A stretch of 25,264 nucleotides of DNA from an uncultured Lachnospiraceae bacterium (GCA_910579495.1 CAJTVD010000058.1:1-25264); one strand, 5' to 3'; shown: positions 15,631 through 24,911, counted from the stretch's first letter. Notes: a model not told the origin generated them from the sequence alone. Translations and numbers: made by a program.

Positions 15631-17115
15631 ATGAGGAACCAAAAAAGGCGGTGGCTGAAAGCTTTGGCCCTGGCGGGGCTGGTGGTTTGTTCCGCAGGGT
15701 GCGGCAAAAGGGCAGCGGAGACGGAAGCCCGGGGGGAAACGGTGCATTTGGTCTGGTATCAGATCGGGACGGTGCAGAAGGATGGAAAGATCGTTGAGAA
15801 GCAGGTAAATGATTATATATCAGAAAAAATCGGTGTGACAGTGGAAATCATCCCGGTGAACTGGAACGATTATAATGCCAAGATGCGCAGCGTCATCAGC
15901 ACCGGTGCCCCTTGGGACATGGCCTTTGCCAGCTCCTGGGCCAACGACTATCTGGAAATTGCCCAAAAGGGGATCCTCCTGGAACTGGATGAGCTTTTAA
16001 AGGTGTATGGAAAAGACCTGCTTTCGGACATTGACAGCCGGTTCTGGACAGCCGCCACTATCAACGGGAAAATTTACGGCGTGCCAAGCCAGAAGGAAAT
16101 CAGCAATATGCCCATGTGGGTCTTTACAAAGGAATATGTGGATAAATACCAGATCCCTTATGAAGACCTCCACACCCTGGAAGATTTGGAGCCATGGCTT
16201 TCTCTGATAAAGGAAAAGGAGCCTGATGTGGTGCCCCTTTACCTGATCAGCGAGTTCACTGCCCCTACCTATATGGATAAAATTACTGATCCTGTCGGTA
16301 TTGAATATGGAGACGGAACGCTTACCGTTAAAAATGTATTTGAGACCAGCCGCATGATGGAAACACTAAACACCATGCACAGGTATTATAAGGCCGGATA
16401 CATTAACAGCGATGCGGCGGTAGCGAGGGATGACAGGAATGTAAAGCGGTTTGTCACCAAAGGAGACGGGCAGCCCTTTGCGGAATCAACATGGAGCATG
16501 ACTTTGGGATACGATGTGGTGGCTTCTCCCATTATGGAGAACCAGGTCACTAACGCTTCCGCCCGTGGGGCGCTTACCGTGATCTCAAAGGACTGTGAAA
16601 ACCCGCAGAAAGCTGTTGCCTTCTTAAATCTGGTCAACACGGATATGTATCTCCGGAACCTGCTCAATTACGGCATTGAGGATGTGCATTACAGGAAAGT
16701 GCCGGTAACGGAGGAAGAGCTAAAAGCCGCTTCGGGAAAACGTTATATTTATGGCTACAAGGTCCATGTGCTGGAAGATAGTGGGTATTCGGTGCCGTAT
16801 TATGTGCAGGGCGGGCTTTACAACACCTGGGTGCTGGACACAGACCCTGTGGACAAGTGGGACACCTTCGTTACCTATAACGAAAACTCCCAGGAAGCGC
16901 CCACTTTTGGCTTTGACTTTGACGGAAGCAGCGTATCCGGGCAGCTTTTTAATTTCCGCATTATTCTGGATGAATATGGGCCGGCGCTTTATACAGGAAG
17001 CGTTGACCCGGAGGTTTATGTGCCTATGCTCAACCGGAAGCTGTATGAATATGGGATGCAGGATGTGATTGACGAGATGCAAAGACAGATTGATTCCTGG
17101 AAACAGTCTTCGTAA
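15631..17115 (+). CDS. extracellular solute-binding lipoprotein (first copy), DUF3502-type
   Basis: 494 residues. The signal peptide MRNQKRRWLKALALAGLVV ends with lipobox SAGC, C24 being lipidated. The mature part is a family 1-like binding protein for sugars: VHLVWYQIGTVQKDGK and IGVTVEIIPVNWNDYNAKM begin lobe 1, and PWDMAFASSWANDY and GKIYGVPSQKEIS line the binding cleft. The end (about 420-494: GFDFDGSSVSGQLFNFRIIL, then DPEVYVPMLNRKLYEYGMQD) matches the DUF3502 C-terminus found in LplA-like proteins. I chose ATG 15631 because AGGGG is 7 bases upstream; a TTG at 15610 would add a strange N-terminus. It delivers oligosaccharide to the permeases encoded 21 bases downstream. It is clearly related to, but much diverged from, the second binding protein at 19.1 kb. 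Confidence 0.92.
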   Translation: MRNQKRRWLKALALAGLVVCSAGCGKRAAETEARGETVHLVWYQIGTVQKDGKIVEKQVNDYISEKIGVTVEIIPVNWNDYNAKMRSVISTGAPWDMAFASSWANDYLEIAQKGILLELDELLKVYGKDLLSDIDSRFWTAATINGKIYGVPSQKEISNMPMWVFTKEYVDKYQIPYEDLHTLEDLEPWLSLIKEKEPDVVPLYLISEFTAPTYMDKITDPVGIEYGDGTLTVKNVFETSRMMETLNTMHRYYKAGYINSDAAVARDDRNVKRFVTKGDGQPFAESTWSMTLGYDVVASPIMENQVTNASARGALTVISKDCENPQKAVAFLNLVNTDMYLRNLLNYGIEDVHYRKVPVTEEELKAASGKRYIYGYKVHVLEDSGYSVPYYVQGGLYNTWVLDTDPVDKWDTFVTYNENSQEAPTFGFDFDGSSVSGQLFNFRIILDEYGPALYTGSVDPEVYVPMLNRKLYEYGMQDVIDEMQRQIDSWKQSS

Positions 17116-17136
17116 AGAAGAAAGAGAGGGAGAAAA

Positions 17137-18096
17137 ATGAGTAAAGAAAAGTTAGCGGGCGGGAAGAAAAAGGACAGATGGTCAAAACGGGATACAGAAC
17201 TTGCGGTTTTGACCGTGCCCACGGTAATATGGTACATTTGCTTCTGCTATTTTCCCATGTTCGGTGTTTTGATGGCATTTAAAAATTTCAAGATCATCGA
17301 CGGCACCAAGAGCTTCTTTTACAACCTGATGAAAAGTGAATGGACGGGATTTAAGAACTTTGAGTTCCTTTTTAGTTCCGGCTCCGGCGCTCTGGTGGTA
17401 AAACTGACCCTGCTGTACAATATCGTGTTTATTATTCTGGGGATCGTGGTTCCAGTATGCCTGTCCCTGATGATGAGCCAGCTTTACAGCAAGCGGTTCG
17501 GGAAAGTGGCCCAGACATTTATGTTCCTGCCCTACTTTATGTCATGGGTAGTAGTTACCTACTTTGTGTTTGCATTCTTAAGCCCTGACAAGGGCCTGAT
17601 CAACACTATGCTGGTAAATTCCGGAAAGGAAGCCATCAGGTGGTACCAGGAACCCAAATACTGGCCTGTGATTTTGGTTTTCCTGAGCCAGTGGAAGGGC
17701 ATGGGCTATGGCATGGTAGTGTATCTGGCATCTATTACAGGGATTGACGGCACACTTTACGAAGCGGCAATGATTGACGGTGCTACCAAGTTCCAGCAGG
17801 CGGTAAAGATTACCCTGCCCCTTATGAAGCCTGTCATTATTATGATGTTCATACTTGCTATGGGCGGTTTGGTGAGAAGCGATTTCGGTCTCTTCTATCA
17901 GGTGACGAAAGCCTCTGATTCTCTGTACACGGTAACAGAGACCATTGATGTGTTTATCTACAAAATGATCAAGACCCAGCCTAACCCCAATATGGGTTCC
18001 GCAGCGGCATTCCTGCAGTCTGTGGTAGGGTGCGGGCTGATCCTGCTTAGCAACTGGATCGTGAAAAAAGTCGATAACGACAGTGCAATTATTTAA
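17137..18096 (+). CDS. sugar ABC transporter permease, LplB-type
   Basis: 319 residues with about six transmembrane helices, the first at about 27-50 after a basic N-terminus (KEKLAGGKKKDRWSKRDTE). The EAA loop YEAAMIDGATKFQQAVKITL (about 208-227) is the contact point for the ATPase and identifies a binding-protein-dependent (CUT1, MalF/LplB-like) permease. The GAGGGAG ribosome site precedes the ATG. It forms the heteromeric channel with the next gene. Neither this gene nor any in the locus encodes the ATPase, so a shared ATPase of MsmK/MsmX type from elsewhere is expected (established for other CUT1 systems in Firmicutes, inferred here). Confidence 0.93.
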   Translation: MSKEKLAGGKKKDRWSKRDTELAVLTVPTVIWYICFCYFPMFGVLMAFKNFKIIDGTKSFFYNLMKSEWTGFKNFEFLFSSGSGALVVKLTLLYNIVFIILGIVVPVCLSLMMSQLYSKRFGKVAQTFMFLPYFMSWVVVTYFVFAFLSPDKGLINTMLVNSGKEAIRWYQEPKYWPVILVFLSQWKGMGYGMVVYLASITGIDGTLYEAAMIDGATKFQQAVKITLPLMKPVIIMMFILAMGGLVRSDFGLFYQVTKASDSLYTVTETIDVFIYKMIKTQPNPNMGSAAAFLQSVVGCGLILLSNWIVKKVDNDSAII

Positions 18097-18109
18097 GGGG
18101 GTGAAGAAA

Positions 18110-19051
18110 ATGGCAAAAACCAAAAGAAAAATGGAAGAAGACCCGGAAGTTTTATCAAAGATCAACCGTGTGAAGCCGGTGACCAATATCATTTTCAGCG
18201 CCATATTCGTTATCCTTGCGCTGACCTGTATCATTCCGGCGATCTTTATCGTGGTGATATCCTTTTCCAGCATGGACAGTATCAATGAGATTGGCTATTC
18301 CTTCTTTCCCACCTCTTTATCCTTGGATGCGTATGCCTATTTGTGGAATAACAGGGTGATGATAGGGACAGCGTTTCTGGTTTCGGTGTTTGTGACCATT
18401 GTGGGGACGGTCATAGGCCTGTTTTTGACAGCAGCTATGGGGTATGCATTATCCAGAAGCAGCTTTAAACTCAAAGGGATTTATACGGTGCTTGTATTTA
18501 TCCCTATGGTATTTGGAGGCGGCCTGGTCTCTACCTATAATGTGTACAGTTCTGTTTTGAATATAAAGGATACTATCTGGGTACTGATCCTGCCGCTGGC
18601 AGTTTCTTCCTTTAACGTGATCATCTGCAAGACCTTTTTTAAGTCAACGATCCCCCAGTCTATCCTGGAGTCGGCAGAGATCGATGGAGCGTCCCAGATG
18701 CGCACTTATTTTACCATCGTGCTTCCTATTTCCAAGCCGCTGCTTGCCACTATTGGTATTCTGCTGAGCTTTTCTTATTGGAATGACTGGTTCTTATCTT
18801 TGATGTATATTTCCAATACAAAGCTTTACTCCCTGCAGGCGGTTTTGATGAGTGTAGAGAAAAATATTGAGTTCCTGGCGCAGAATGCGGATACCATGGG
18901 GGCTTCTATTGCCGCCTATGCGACCAATATGCCCAAGGAGCCTATGAGAATGGCCATGGCGGTGGTGATCGTATTGCCTATCGCCTGTGTATATCCGTTC
19001 TTCCAGCAGTACTTTGTATCCGGCCTTACCATTGGGTCCGTGAAAGAGTAA
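18110..19051 (+). CDS. sugar ABC transporter permease, YtcP/LplC-type
   Basis: 313 residues, about six transmembrane helices, with the EAA loop ILESAEIDGASQMRTYFTIV at about 185-204. This is the MalG/LplC-like partner of the LplB-type permease. The ATG at 18110 is preceded by AAGGGGGTG; an in-frame GTG at 18083 overlaps the end of the previous gene and lacks a site. The 13-base gap between the two permeases indicates one transcript. A short spacer with a hairpin-like sequence follows before the second binding protein. Confidence 0.93.
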   Translation: MAKTKRKMEEDPEVLSKINRVKPVTNIIFSAIFVILALTCIIPAIFIVVISFSSMDSINEIGYSFFPTSLSLDAYAYLWNNRVMIGTAFLVSVFVTIVGTVIGLFLTAAMGYALSRSSFKLKGIYTVLVFIPMVFGGGLVSTYNVYSSVLNIKDTIWVLILPLAVSSFNVIICKTFFKSTIPQSILESAEIDGASQMRTYFTIVLPISKPLLATIGILLSFSYWNDWFLSLMYISNTKLYSLQAVLMSVEKNIEFLAQNADTMGASIAAYATNMPKEPMRMAMAVVIVLPIACVYPFFQQYFVSGLTIGSVKE

Positions 19052-19114
19052 ATTACTGCCTCGGGGTTTTAAGCCTAAGGGGCAGATAATTAAATAAAAG
19101 AAAGGGGTTTTTAT
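19052..19114 (+). other. permease-binding protein spacer with a possible stem-loop
   Basis: CTGCCTC (19056-19062) can pair with GGGGCAG (19078-19084) with one G-U pair, around a loop of about 15 bases. No T-run follows. Such structures between transporter genes are often used to stabilise a downstream binding-protein mRNA, but this is weakly supported here. The AAAGGGG ribosome binding site for the next gene lies at about 19101-19107. Confidence 0.3.
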
Positions 19115-20647
19115 ATGAAAAAGTTATTTTCAAGAATTTTAGCTTCCGTGTTAGTAGTTATCATGGCAGCCATGGTGTTGGCAGGATGCGGCGGCAAGTC
19201 TGATTCAGGTTCAGGCTCCAGTTCCGGAGATACTTCCGGCGGTGGGGAGAGCTCCGGCAGTGCGTCAGCAGGAGGGGAAAGCAGCTCCGGTTCTGCTGGC
19301 AGCGGGGAAACAGTAATGCTTAAGTGGATCCAGATCGGCAGCATTCCCCAGAACAACGATGCGGTGATCGCGGCAATGAATGAATATTCCATCGAAAAGA
19401 TTGGCATTGGCGTGGACATTTCCTATCTGGACTGGGGTGTATGGGGCGATAAAGTAACTGCCATGATCAACTCCGGCGAATACTGGGATATCATGTTCAC
19501 CAACGGCGACAAATATACGGCAGGCATTGCCCTTGGCGCTTTTACGGATCTGACAGATATGCTGGCAGAGGTTCCTAGCCTTACGGAACTGATTCCTGAA
19601 AAGGTATGGGAAGGGGTGAAGGTAAATGGTAAGGTCTACTCTGTTCCTACCTATAAGGATTCCTCCCAGACACAGTACTGGGTATGGGATAAGGAAGTAG
19701 CAGACAAATATAATATTGACTGGGAAAATATCCATACTGTAGATGAACTTGACCCGGTGCTTTATACCATCCAGGATGCTATCAATGCAGGAGAGATCCA
19801 GAATACCCAGTATGCCCTGTCCATCGCATCTGACGGTATCAATGGTTTTCTTATGAATTACCAATCCCCCATTGCCCCTATCGGCGTGCGGTATGACGAC
19901 CAGGAGGCAAAGGTGGTGAATGTATTTGAACAGGAAGATATCATGAACACCTTAAAGCATATGCATAAATGGTTTAATGATGGGCTGATCAATCCTGATG
20001 CGGCAACCACAGATCAGGGACCTAAGTGGTGTGTGGTTTCCTCAGGACAGGGATTCCCTGGTGCGGAAGTGTCCTGGGCAACAGGGCGTGGCAAGGATGT
20101 TTATGCGGAACCCTTTGCAGGGCCTCTTTACTCCACGACCTCCATTTTAGGTTCTGTGAACGCGATCTCCGCATCTTCCAAATATAAAACAGAAGCATTA
20201 AAGTATCTGGAATTTGTCAATACAGATGAAACTATGAGAAATATGTTTGCTTATGGTATTGAAGGTACCGACTTTTCAAAGAATGAGGATGGCACCATCA
20301 CCAGAACAGAAAACTGCTACAGTCCGGCGACCTACTCTCAGGCAACCTACTTTACCCTGTATCCTGTAGCACCTAACGCGGCAGACCAGTGGGATAAAGT
20401 GGAAGAGTGGAATGAGACAGCAGAATCCTCTGTACTTCTTGGTTTTAACTTTGACCGTACCAACGTGGAGACAGAGATCGCAAACTGCTCACTGATCATG
20501 AGCCGTTATGATAAAGAGCTTTATACTGGTACGAGAGATCCTGAAGAAGCAGTTCCCGCTTTGTATGAAGAGCTGGAAAAAGCAGGGCTTGAAACGATTA
20601 GGGAAGAGTATCAGAAACAGATCGATGAGTGGCTGGCTTCCAAATAA
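19115..20647 (+). CDS. extracellular solute-binding lipoprotein (second copy), DUF3502-type
   Basis: 510 residues. The signal peptide ends in lipobox LAGC with C25 as lipidated residue. A Ser/Gly-rich linker of about 40 residues (SGSGSSSGDTSGGGESSGSA) tethers the domain. The mature part opens with VMLKWIQIGSIPQNNDAV and has VYSVPTYKDSSQTQYWVWDK in the cleft region, and it ends in a DUF3502-like C-terminus (DPEEAVPALYEELEKAGLET). The same fold and order of motifs occur in the first copy, so the two are paralogs or at least the same family, with clear differences in length and linker. It sits after the permeases and just before a strong terminator, so it may be expressed at a separate level. 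The binding specificity may differ from the first copy. Confidence 0.93.
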   Translation: MKKLFSRILASVLVVIMAAMVLAGCGGKSDSGSGSSSGDTSGGGESSGSASAGGESSSGSAGSGETVMLKWIQIGSIPQNNDAVIAAMNEYSIEKIGIGVDISYLDWGVWGDKVTAMINSGEYWDIMFTNGDKYTAGIALGAFTDLTDMLAEVPSLTELIPEKVWEGVKVNGKVYSVPTYKDSSQTQYWVWDKEVADKYNIDWENIHTVDELDPVLYTIQDAINAGEIQNTQYALSIASDGINGFLMNYQSPIAPIGVRYDDQEAKVVNVFEQEDIMNTLKHMHKWFNDGLINPDAATTDQGPKWCVVSSGQGFPGAEVSWATGRGKDVYAEPFAGPLYSTTSILGSVNAISASSKYKTEALKYLEFVNTDETMRNMFAYGIEGTDFSKNEDGTITRTENCYSPATYSQATYFTLYPVAPNAADQWDKVEEWNETAESSVLLGFNFDRTNVETEIANCSLIMSRYDKELYTGTRDPEEAVPALYEELEKAGLETIREEYQKQIDEWLASK

Positions 20648-20703
20648 GGGAATGATTTTTAGGAACAACAGGCAGCGCGCTTTGCGGACGCCCATATAGT
20701 AAG

Positions 20704-20745
20704 AAAAGCCCTGGCTTTCGTTTATGACGGAGGCGGGGCTTTTTT
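20704..20745 (+). terminator. rho-independent terminator closing the N-glycan locus
   Basis: AAAAGCCC (20704-20711) pairs with GGGCTTTT (20736-20743), and the inner arms CTTTCGT and ACGGAGG extend the stem with wobble pairs around a TTATG loop. The distal arm runs into TTTTTT (20740-20745). It is 56 bases after the second binding protein, where the coding style also changes to AT-rich. Confidence 0.9.
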
Positions 20746-20928
20746 AAAACTGTCCTCCTGCAGCGTGGAGTGGGATAATAAAAAGCAGGGCACATTTTTA
20801 AGTTTTATCTGACTATTGATGTTATTGATCATATACAATCCATGCGTTTTCAGATATACTTAAAAATAGAGATAGCAGCTATGATTAGGACGCCATACGG
20901 TTAAGATAATAGGGAAAAAAGGATTAAA
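20746..20928 (+). other. AT-rich spacer before the ABC exporter remnants
   Basis: No supported gene. The stretch contains TTGATG, TTGATC and TATACT-like boxes, but none at a good spacing, so a promoter is possible but not called. An AAAAAAGGA ribosome site precedes the next ATG at 20929. Confidence 0.3.
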
Positions 20929-22634
20929 ATGGAGAATAATGAATTATTTTTAAAGATAATAAAATCACACCCTGGCGGAATTTTTGTAAAAATTCCTTTG
21001 GCGGTAATAAACGGTTCAATTTTGCCGTTTACTATGTTATTGACACAAAAAATAGTAGACAGTATTTCTATTGATGGAAATAAGGCTTTGATCTATACTG
21101 CCCGGTTAGGGGCAGTATTTATGCTGTCCATTTTCTGCCAGCATTTTGAAGGCTATTTAGATGTGCAAATTGCAAACCGTATTGACCTTAGCTTTGGGCG
21201 TGGAATCTTTTTGAAATGCTCTGATATCCCGTATATCAATTACGAAAATACAGAAATGTATGAAACACTTGGACGTGTTTTGGAAAAATACAAGGCTGCT
21301 TCTATTGGAATCCTATCATTGATAACATCAATGATCCGTTCCGTTACAATGTTTGTAGGCATTTTTTATTATTTGGCTATGGTACGGTGGTGGATTCTGC
21401 CTGTTCTTTTAATAACGGTAATTCCCGTCTTTATTCTTACAATACATACCTCCATGAAAGACTACGATACATTCAGCAAATACTATCCATTTTTGAGAAA
21501 GGCACAGTATCTGTCTGGTTTGATGACAGGGCGTGGTTCGGTTAAAGAGTCCAGGCTGTTTCAATATAAAAAGTTTGTTGAAAAAATGTGGGAGGTTTCA
21601 ATCCGGAAATTCCAAACTGAGCAAGTCCATGCCAATATTGGACCCAGGTTTATAGCTGGGGGATGTGTTTTTTTGCAGTATGCCTTTACAATACTTAATC
21701 TTATGTTTATTTACCCTTCGGTAATTGACGGACAGGTTACATGAAATTCAGGCAGGATTACTACAAATTGATTAATATACCAAATGACTTTAAAGCGAAA
21801 ACAGATACCGGGCAAACAGGCGATACTGTGTTTTCTTCACTTGAATTAGAGGACATTTGGTTTAAATACAACCAAGATGGCCCTTACATTTTATGCGGGG
21901 TCAGTCTGTGCATCCAGAGTGGTAAAAAAATCGGAATAGTTGGTGAAAATGGCTCAGGTAAAAGTACGCTGATAAAAATAATTTTAGGCCTTTTATCTCC
22001 CAGCAGGGGAAAAATATTATTAAATGGTATTCAAATAACAGATGAAAATAGATATCTTTTAAGAAATATGATGAGTGTGGTGTTTCAGGATTACGGGCGT
22101 TACAATTTGACTATGCGTGAGAGCATTGCCCTTGCAAATCTTCACGAAGTGGCTAATGTTGAAAAGATGAAAACAATAACCAGCAGTATTCATAGAGAAG
22201 ACGATTTTTTTAGCTCTTTTAGGAACGGCATAAATACAGAACTTGGTAAGGATAGATGGGATGGACAGGATTTATCAGGTGGGCAATGGCAAACAATTGC
22301 GTTAATACGGGCTGTTTTTGCAAACCGTTTTATCCTTGTCCTGGATGAACCTACCGCAGCCCTGGATCCATTGGCTGAAGTAGATGTCTATAAACATATA
22401 TATCATTCGCAGGATATTCATACGGCAATTCTTGTTACACATCGATTTGGAGCTATTGTTGCGGCAGACCTTATTTGTCTTTTGTCAGATGGTATAATTC
22501 TTGAATGTGGCAAACATAAAGAATTATTAATGATAGATGGAAAATATACTAAAATGTTTGAGGCACAAAGCAAGTGGTATTCCATGGATAAACAGTCCTC
22601 TAAAAATATGACAGGGGAGGATGGCAATGAATAA
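20929..22634 (+). pseudogene. ABC exporter gene 1 with an internal deletion and frame change
   Basis: The first frame (20929-21744, 271 residues) is the exporter-type membrane domain with about five helices and the coupling-helix segment RGSVKESRLFQY; it ends abruptly after IDGQVT. The second frame (21741-22634) starts with MKFRQDYYKLINIPNDF and holds a full ATPase domain: Walker A GENGSGKST, C-loop LSGGQWQTIALIRA, Walker B FILVLDEPTAALDP and H-loop VTHRFG. In the family one chain carries both, with a last helix plus linker between them, so I estimate that some 40-50 residues are missing at the joint and the frame has shifted. The overlap ATGA could let both halves be translated, so a split functional gene cannot be excluded. 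Its substrate is unknown; RiPP-peptide or drug exporters are possible. The DNA is AT-rich compared with the locus before it. Confidence 0.7.
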
Positions 22635-23900
22635 TTTACCGGATAACAAGGGAAAAGAAGAAACTGTATTTTCGGCGTCGTTAAGATTGATTGTAATGGT
22701 TTTTAAAGCAGGGAAAAAACAGATAGTGGCACAGCTATTTTTGCGTATTATATGTGGTTTGCTGCCAGCTATTACGGCTATCATCTGGCAGCGCATTTTA
22801 TCATCCCATCAATTGGAAGGTTCACAGCAATCTAGAGCATTACAGAGAAAATATTTTTAGAAGAACGCCGCTCCAATATACAGATTACTTGTATCCGTAT
22901 CTTGATAGATCTAATTGAAAAAGGAACAACGGTTGGATCATATGTGTTATGTGTTTATTTAGCGCTTTCAAAAAAGATCAGTATAGCTGATCTGGGGGCG
23001 GTTATTGTTTTGATTGGACAGTTTCTGCAAAATTTTACTAATTTTATAAATCAGATAAATGGCATACATGGCGAAGCGCTTTCAGTACATAGTGCAATGG
23101 GATATTTTGGCCTTTTGGCCGAAAAACGGGAAAAAACGTTGCATTCCGTAGATACGGTCAACTTTAAAAATGTGTCCTATGCATATCCTGAAGAAGAAAC
23201 ATCTGCAGTAAAAAATATTAGCATTACTTTGAAAAAAGGAGAAACAATAGCTGTTGTCGGGAAAAATGGTTCTGGAAAAAGCACTCTGTCGAAATTGGTA
23301 TTAGGATTGATAAATCCCACAAACGGTGAAATCAAAATTGGTAATGATCCCATGTGTGATGTCAGTTATGAAACCCTTTATAAACCTGCCACAGCTGTAT
23401 TTCAGGACTACGTCCATTATGCTATGAGCGTTAAAGACAATATATCTATTTCTAATTGTGAATCACCATTAAAAGCCGATGATGCCTGTCAATTGTTGAA
23501 AAATCTTGGCATAACATTTGTGGATGAAAATTCAAATATCACAATGCAAACGGAACTTGGAGTGGAATTCGGAGGTGTTGATTTGTTCGGCGGGCAATGG
23601 CAACAATTAGCCATCGCAAGAGCCGCTTACCGGGAGGCAAAAATCATCGTATTGGATGAGCCTTCTTCTGCTTTGGATCCATTGCGTGAGGCAGAATTGT
23701 ATGATACCTTTAAAAAATTGTGCGAAAATAAGATTGGCATCATCATAACGCATCGGTTAGGAATGTGTATGTTTGCTGATAAAGTTCTGGTGCTGGATGA
23801 TGGAGAAATGGTTGAATTTGGGACGAAAGAAGAATTGCTTAAGAATAATGGAATTTATGCCCAAATGTTTCAGTTACAGCAAGGGTTATATGCAGAATAA
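22627..23900 (+). pseudogene. ABC exporter gene 2 with a large deletion in the membrane domain
   Basis: The start (ATG 22627, with GGGGAGG 6 bases upstream) overlaps the end of the first exporter by 8 bases. It reads about 60 residues covering one membrane helix (VAQLFLRIICGLLPAITAII), then runs out at TAG 22858-22860. A neighbouring frame takes over at about 22840 (ITEKIFLEERRSNIQIT, then VGSYVLCVYLALSKK) and continues to 23900 with the last two helices and an ATPase domain: Walker A GKNGSGKST, C-loop FGGQWQQLAIARA, Walker B IIVLDEPSSALDP, H-loop ITHRLG. Compared with a usual half-transporter of about 580 residues, much of the membrane domain between helix 1 and helix 5 is missing. The C-loop has Phe-Gly-Gly instead of Ser-Gly-Gly. 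The remaining 3' frame would need a TTG at 22902. Together with gene 1 it is a dead or dying heterodimeric exporter. Confidence 0.7.
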
Positions 23901-24014
23901 TCTTTCCCTGCCTGGCTCTTATGTTTTATGGCAAAAGAAAGTCTCTTATGATATGATGTATAACAAGAGGGACAAGCGGTTTAGGAAATGTGTGGCATCA
24001 GGGGAGGAAAAGTA

Positions 24015-24767
24015 ATGATACACGAAACATTGGATCTGGAAACAGAGCCTTTATTTACGCCGGAAGCATTTTACGGAAAGCATGAAAAAATATGTGATGT
24101 GTGCGTGGTCACTTTCTCTTATAAGGTGATGGAATGGGCACTGCAGCATTTGGAATGTGAACAGGTGGCAGAGATTGGATGCTGTAATGGAGACCGCCCA
24201 ATTTATCTGACGGAGTGGAAAGGGAAAAAGATTGCGTTTTATATGACTATGGTTTCCGCGCCGGGAGCGGCTAGCTGTCTGGAGGAGGTTCTCTGCCTAA
24301 CCGGATGCCGGGAGTATGTGGTGTTTGGTTCCTGCGGGACTTTAAATCGCCAGTTGACAGAGGGAAGGCTGATCGTGCCGGCTTGGGCTTACCGTGACGA
24401 GGGATTTTCTTACCACTATATAGCTGCCTCTGAATATATAGAGATGAAAGATTGGAAAAAGGTAGCGGACTTTTTGGAAAAGAAAGGCTTGCCCTATGTA
24501 ACAGGGCGCACATGGACGACGGACGCCCTGTATCGTGAAACCTCTGGAAAGGCTGGAAAAATGAGAAAAGACGGGTGCATTGCCGTAGAGATGGAACTGG
24601 CAGGCATGCAGGCTGTCTGTACGTACCATGGCTTGATATTAAAAGCATTTTTATTTGCCAGCGACTGCCTTGGAACGGAAGAATGGCATAATGAATTGCT
24701 GGGAAGTGAACGTGAGTGGGACACACAGGTGAAATGCTTTTTGCTGGCGCTGGATTTGGCATCCTAA
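24015..24767 (+). CDS. nucleoside phosphorylase-like protein (PNP/UDP family)
   Basis: 250 residues. The purine-nucleoside/uridine phosphorylase fold is shown by VVFGSCGTLNRQLTEGRLIV (phosphate-binding and core strand), then PAWAYRDEGFSYHY, and the ribose/base-site region CIAVEMELAGMQAV, where the EME-type glutamates contact the ribose. RTWTTDALYRETSGKAG is also family-typical. The enzymes cleave nucleosides with phosphate; the base specificity cannot be decided. The ATG at 24015 has GGGGAGG 7 bases upstream, so the longer frame from 23988 is not used. It is a stand-alone gene between the exporter relics and the second mobile element, with base use closer to the core genome. A nucleosidase function instead of phosphorolysis is possible. 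Confidence 0.85.
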   Translation: MIHETLDLETEPLFTPEAFYGKHEKICDVCVVTFSYKVMEWALQHLECEQVAEIGCCNGDRPIYLTEWKGKKIAFYMTMVSAPGAASCLEEVLCLTGCREYVVFGSCGTLNRQLTEGRLIVPAWAYRDEGFSYHYIAASEYIEMKDWKKVADFLEKKGLPYVTGRTWTTDALYRETSGKAGKMRKDGCIAVEMELAGMQAVCTYHGLILKAFLFASDCLGTEEWHNELLGSEREWDTQVKCFLLALDLAS

Positions 24768-24810
24768 AACATATAAAACATAAATTTGATGAATATTTTT
24801 CAGACACGAA

Positions 24811-24876
24811 ATGAAAAAGGCTTTGCCAGATGTAGATGATTTGAGAAAACTGTTGGTTAGTGAAGAACAGGAATAA
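24811..24876 (+). other. short frame, possible gene fragment
   Basis: A 21-codon frame (MKKALPDVDDLRKLLVSEEQ...) ends in TAA. No ribosome binding site precedes it. The composition looks protein-like, so it may be the tail of a lost gene at the mobile-element junction. I do not recognise it. Confidence 0.2.
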
Positions 24877-24911
24877 AGGAAGATTTTTGGGCATATGGAT
24901 AATACGGTTGA

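Noticed and set aside
17578..18285. Minus-strand frame of 235 codons over the permease genes
   Set aside because: It is the mirror of the first permease, crosses into the second, and has no start signal.
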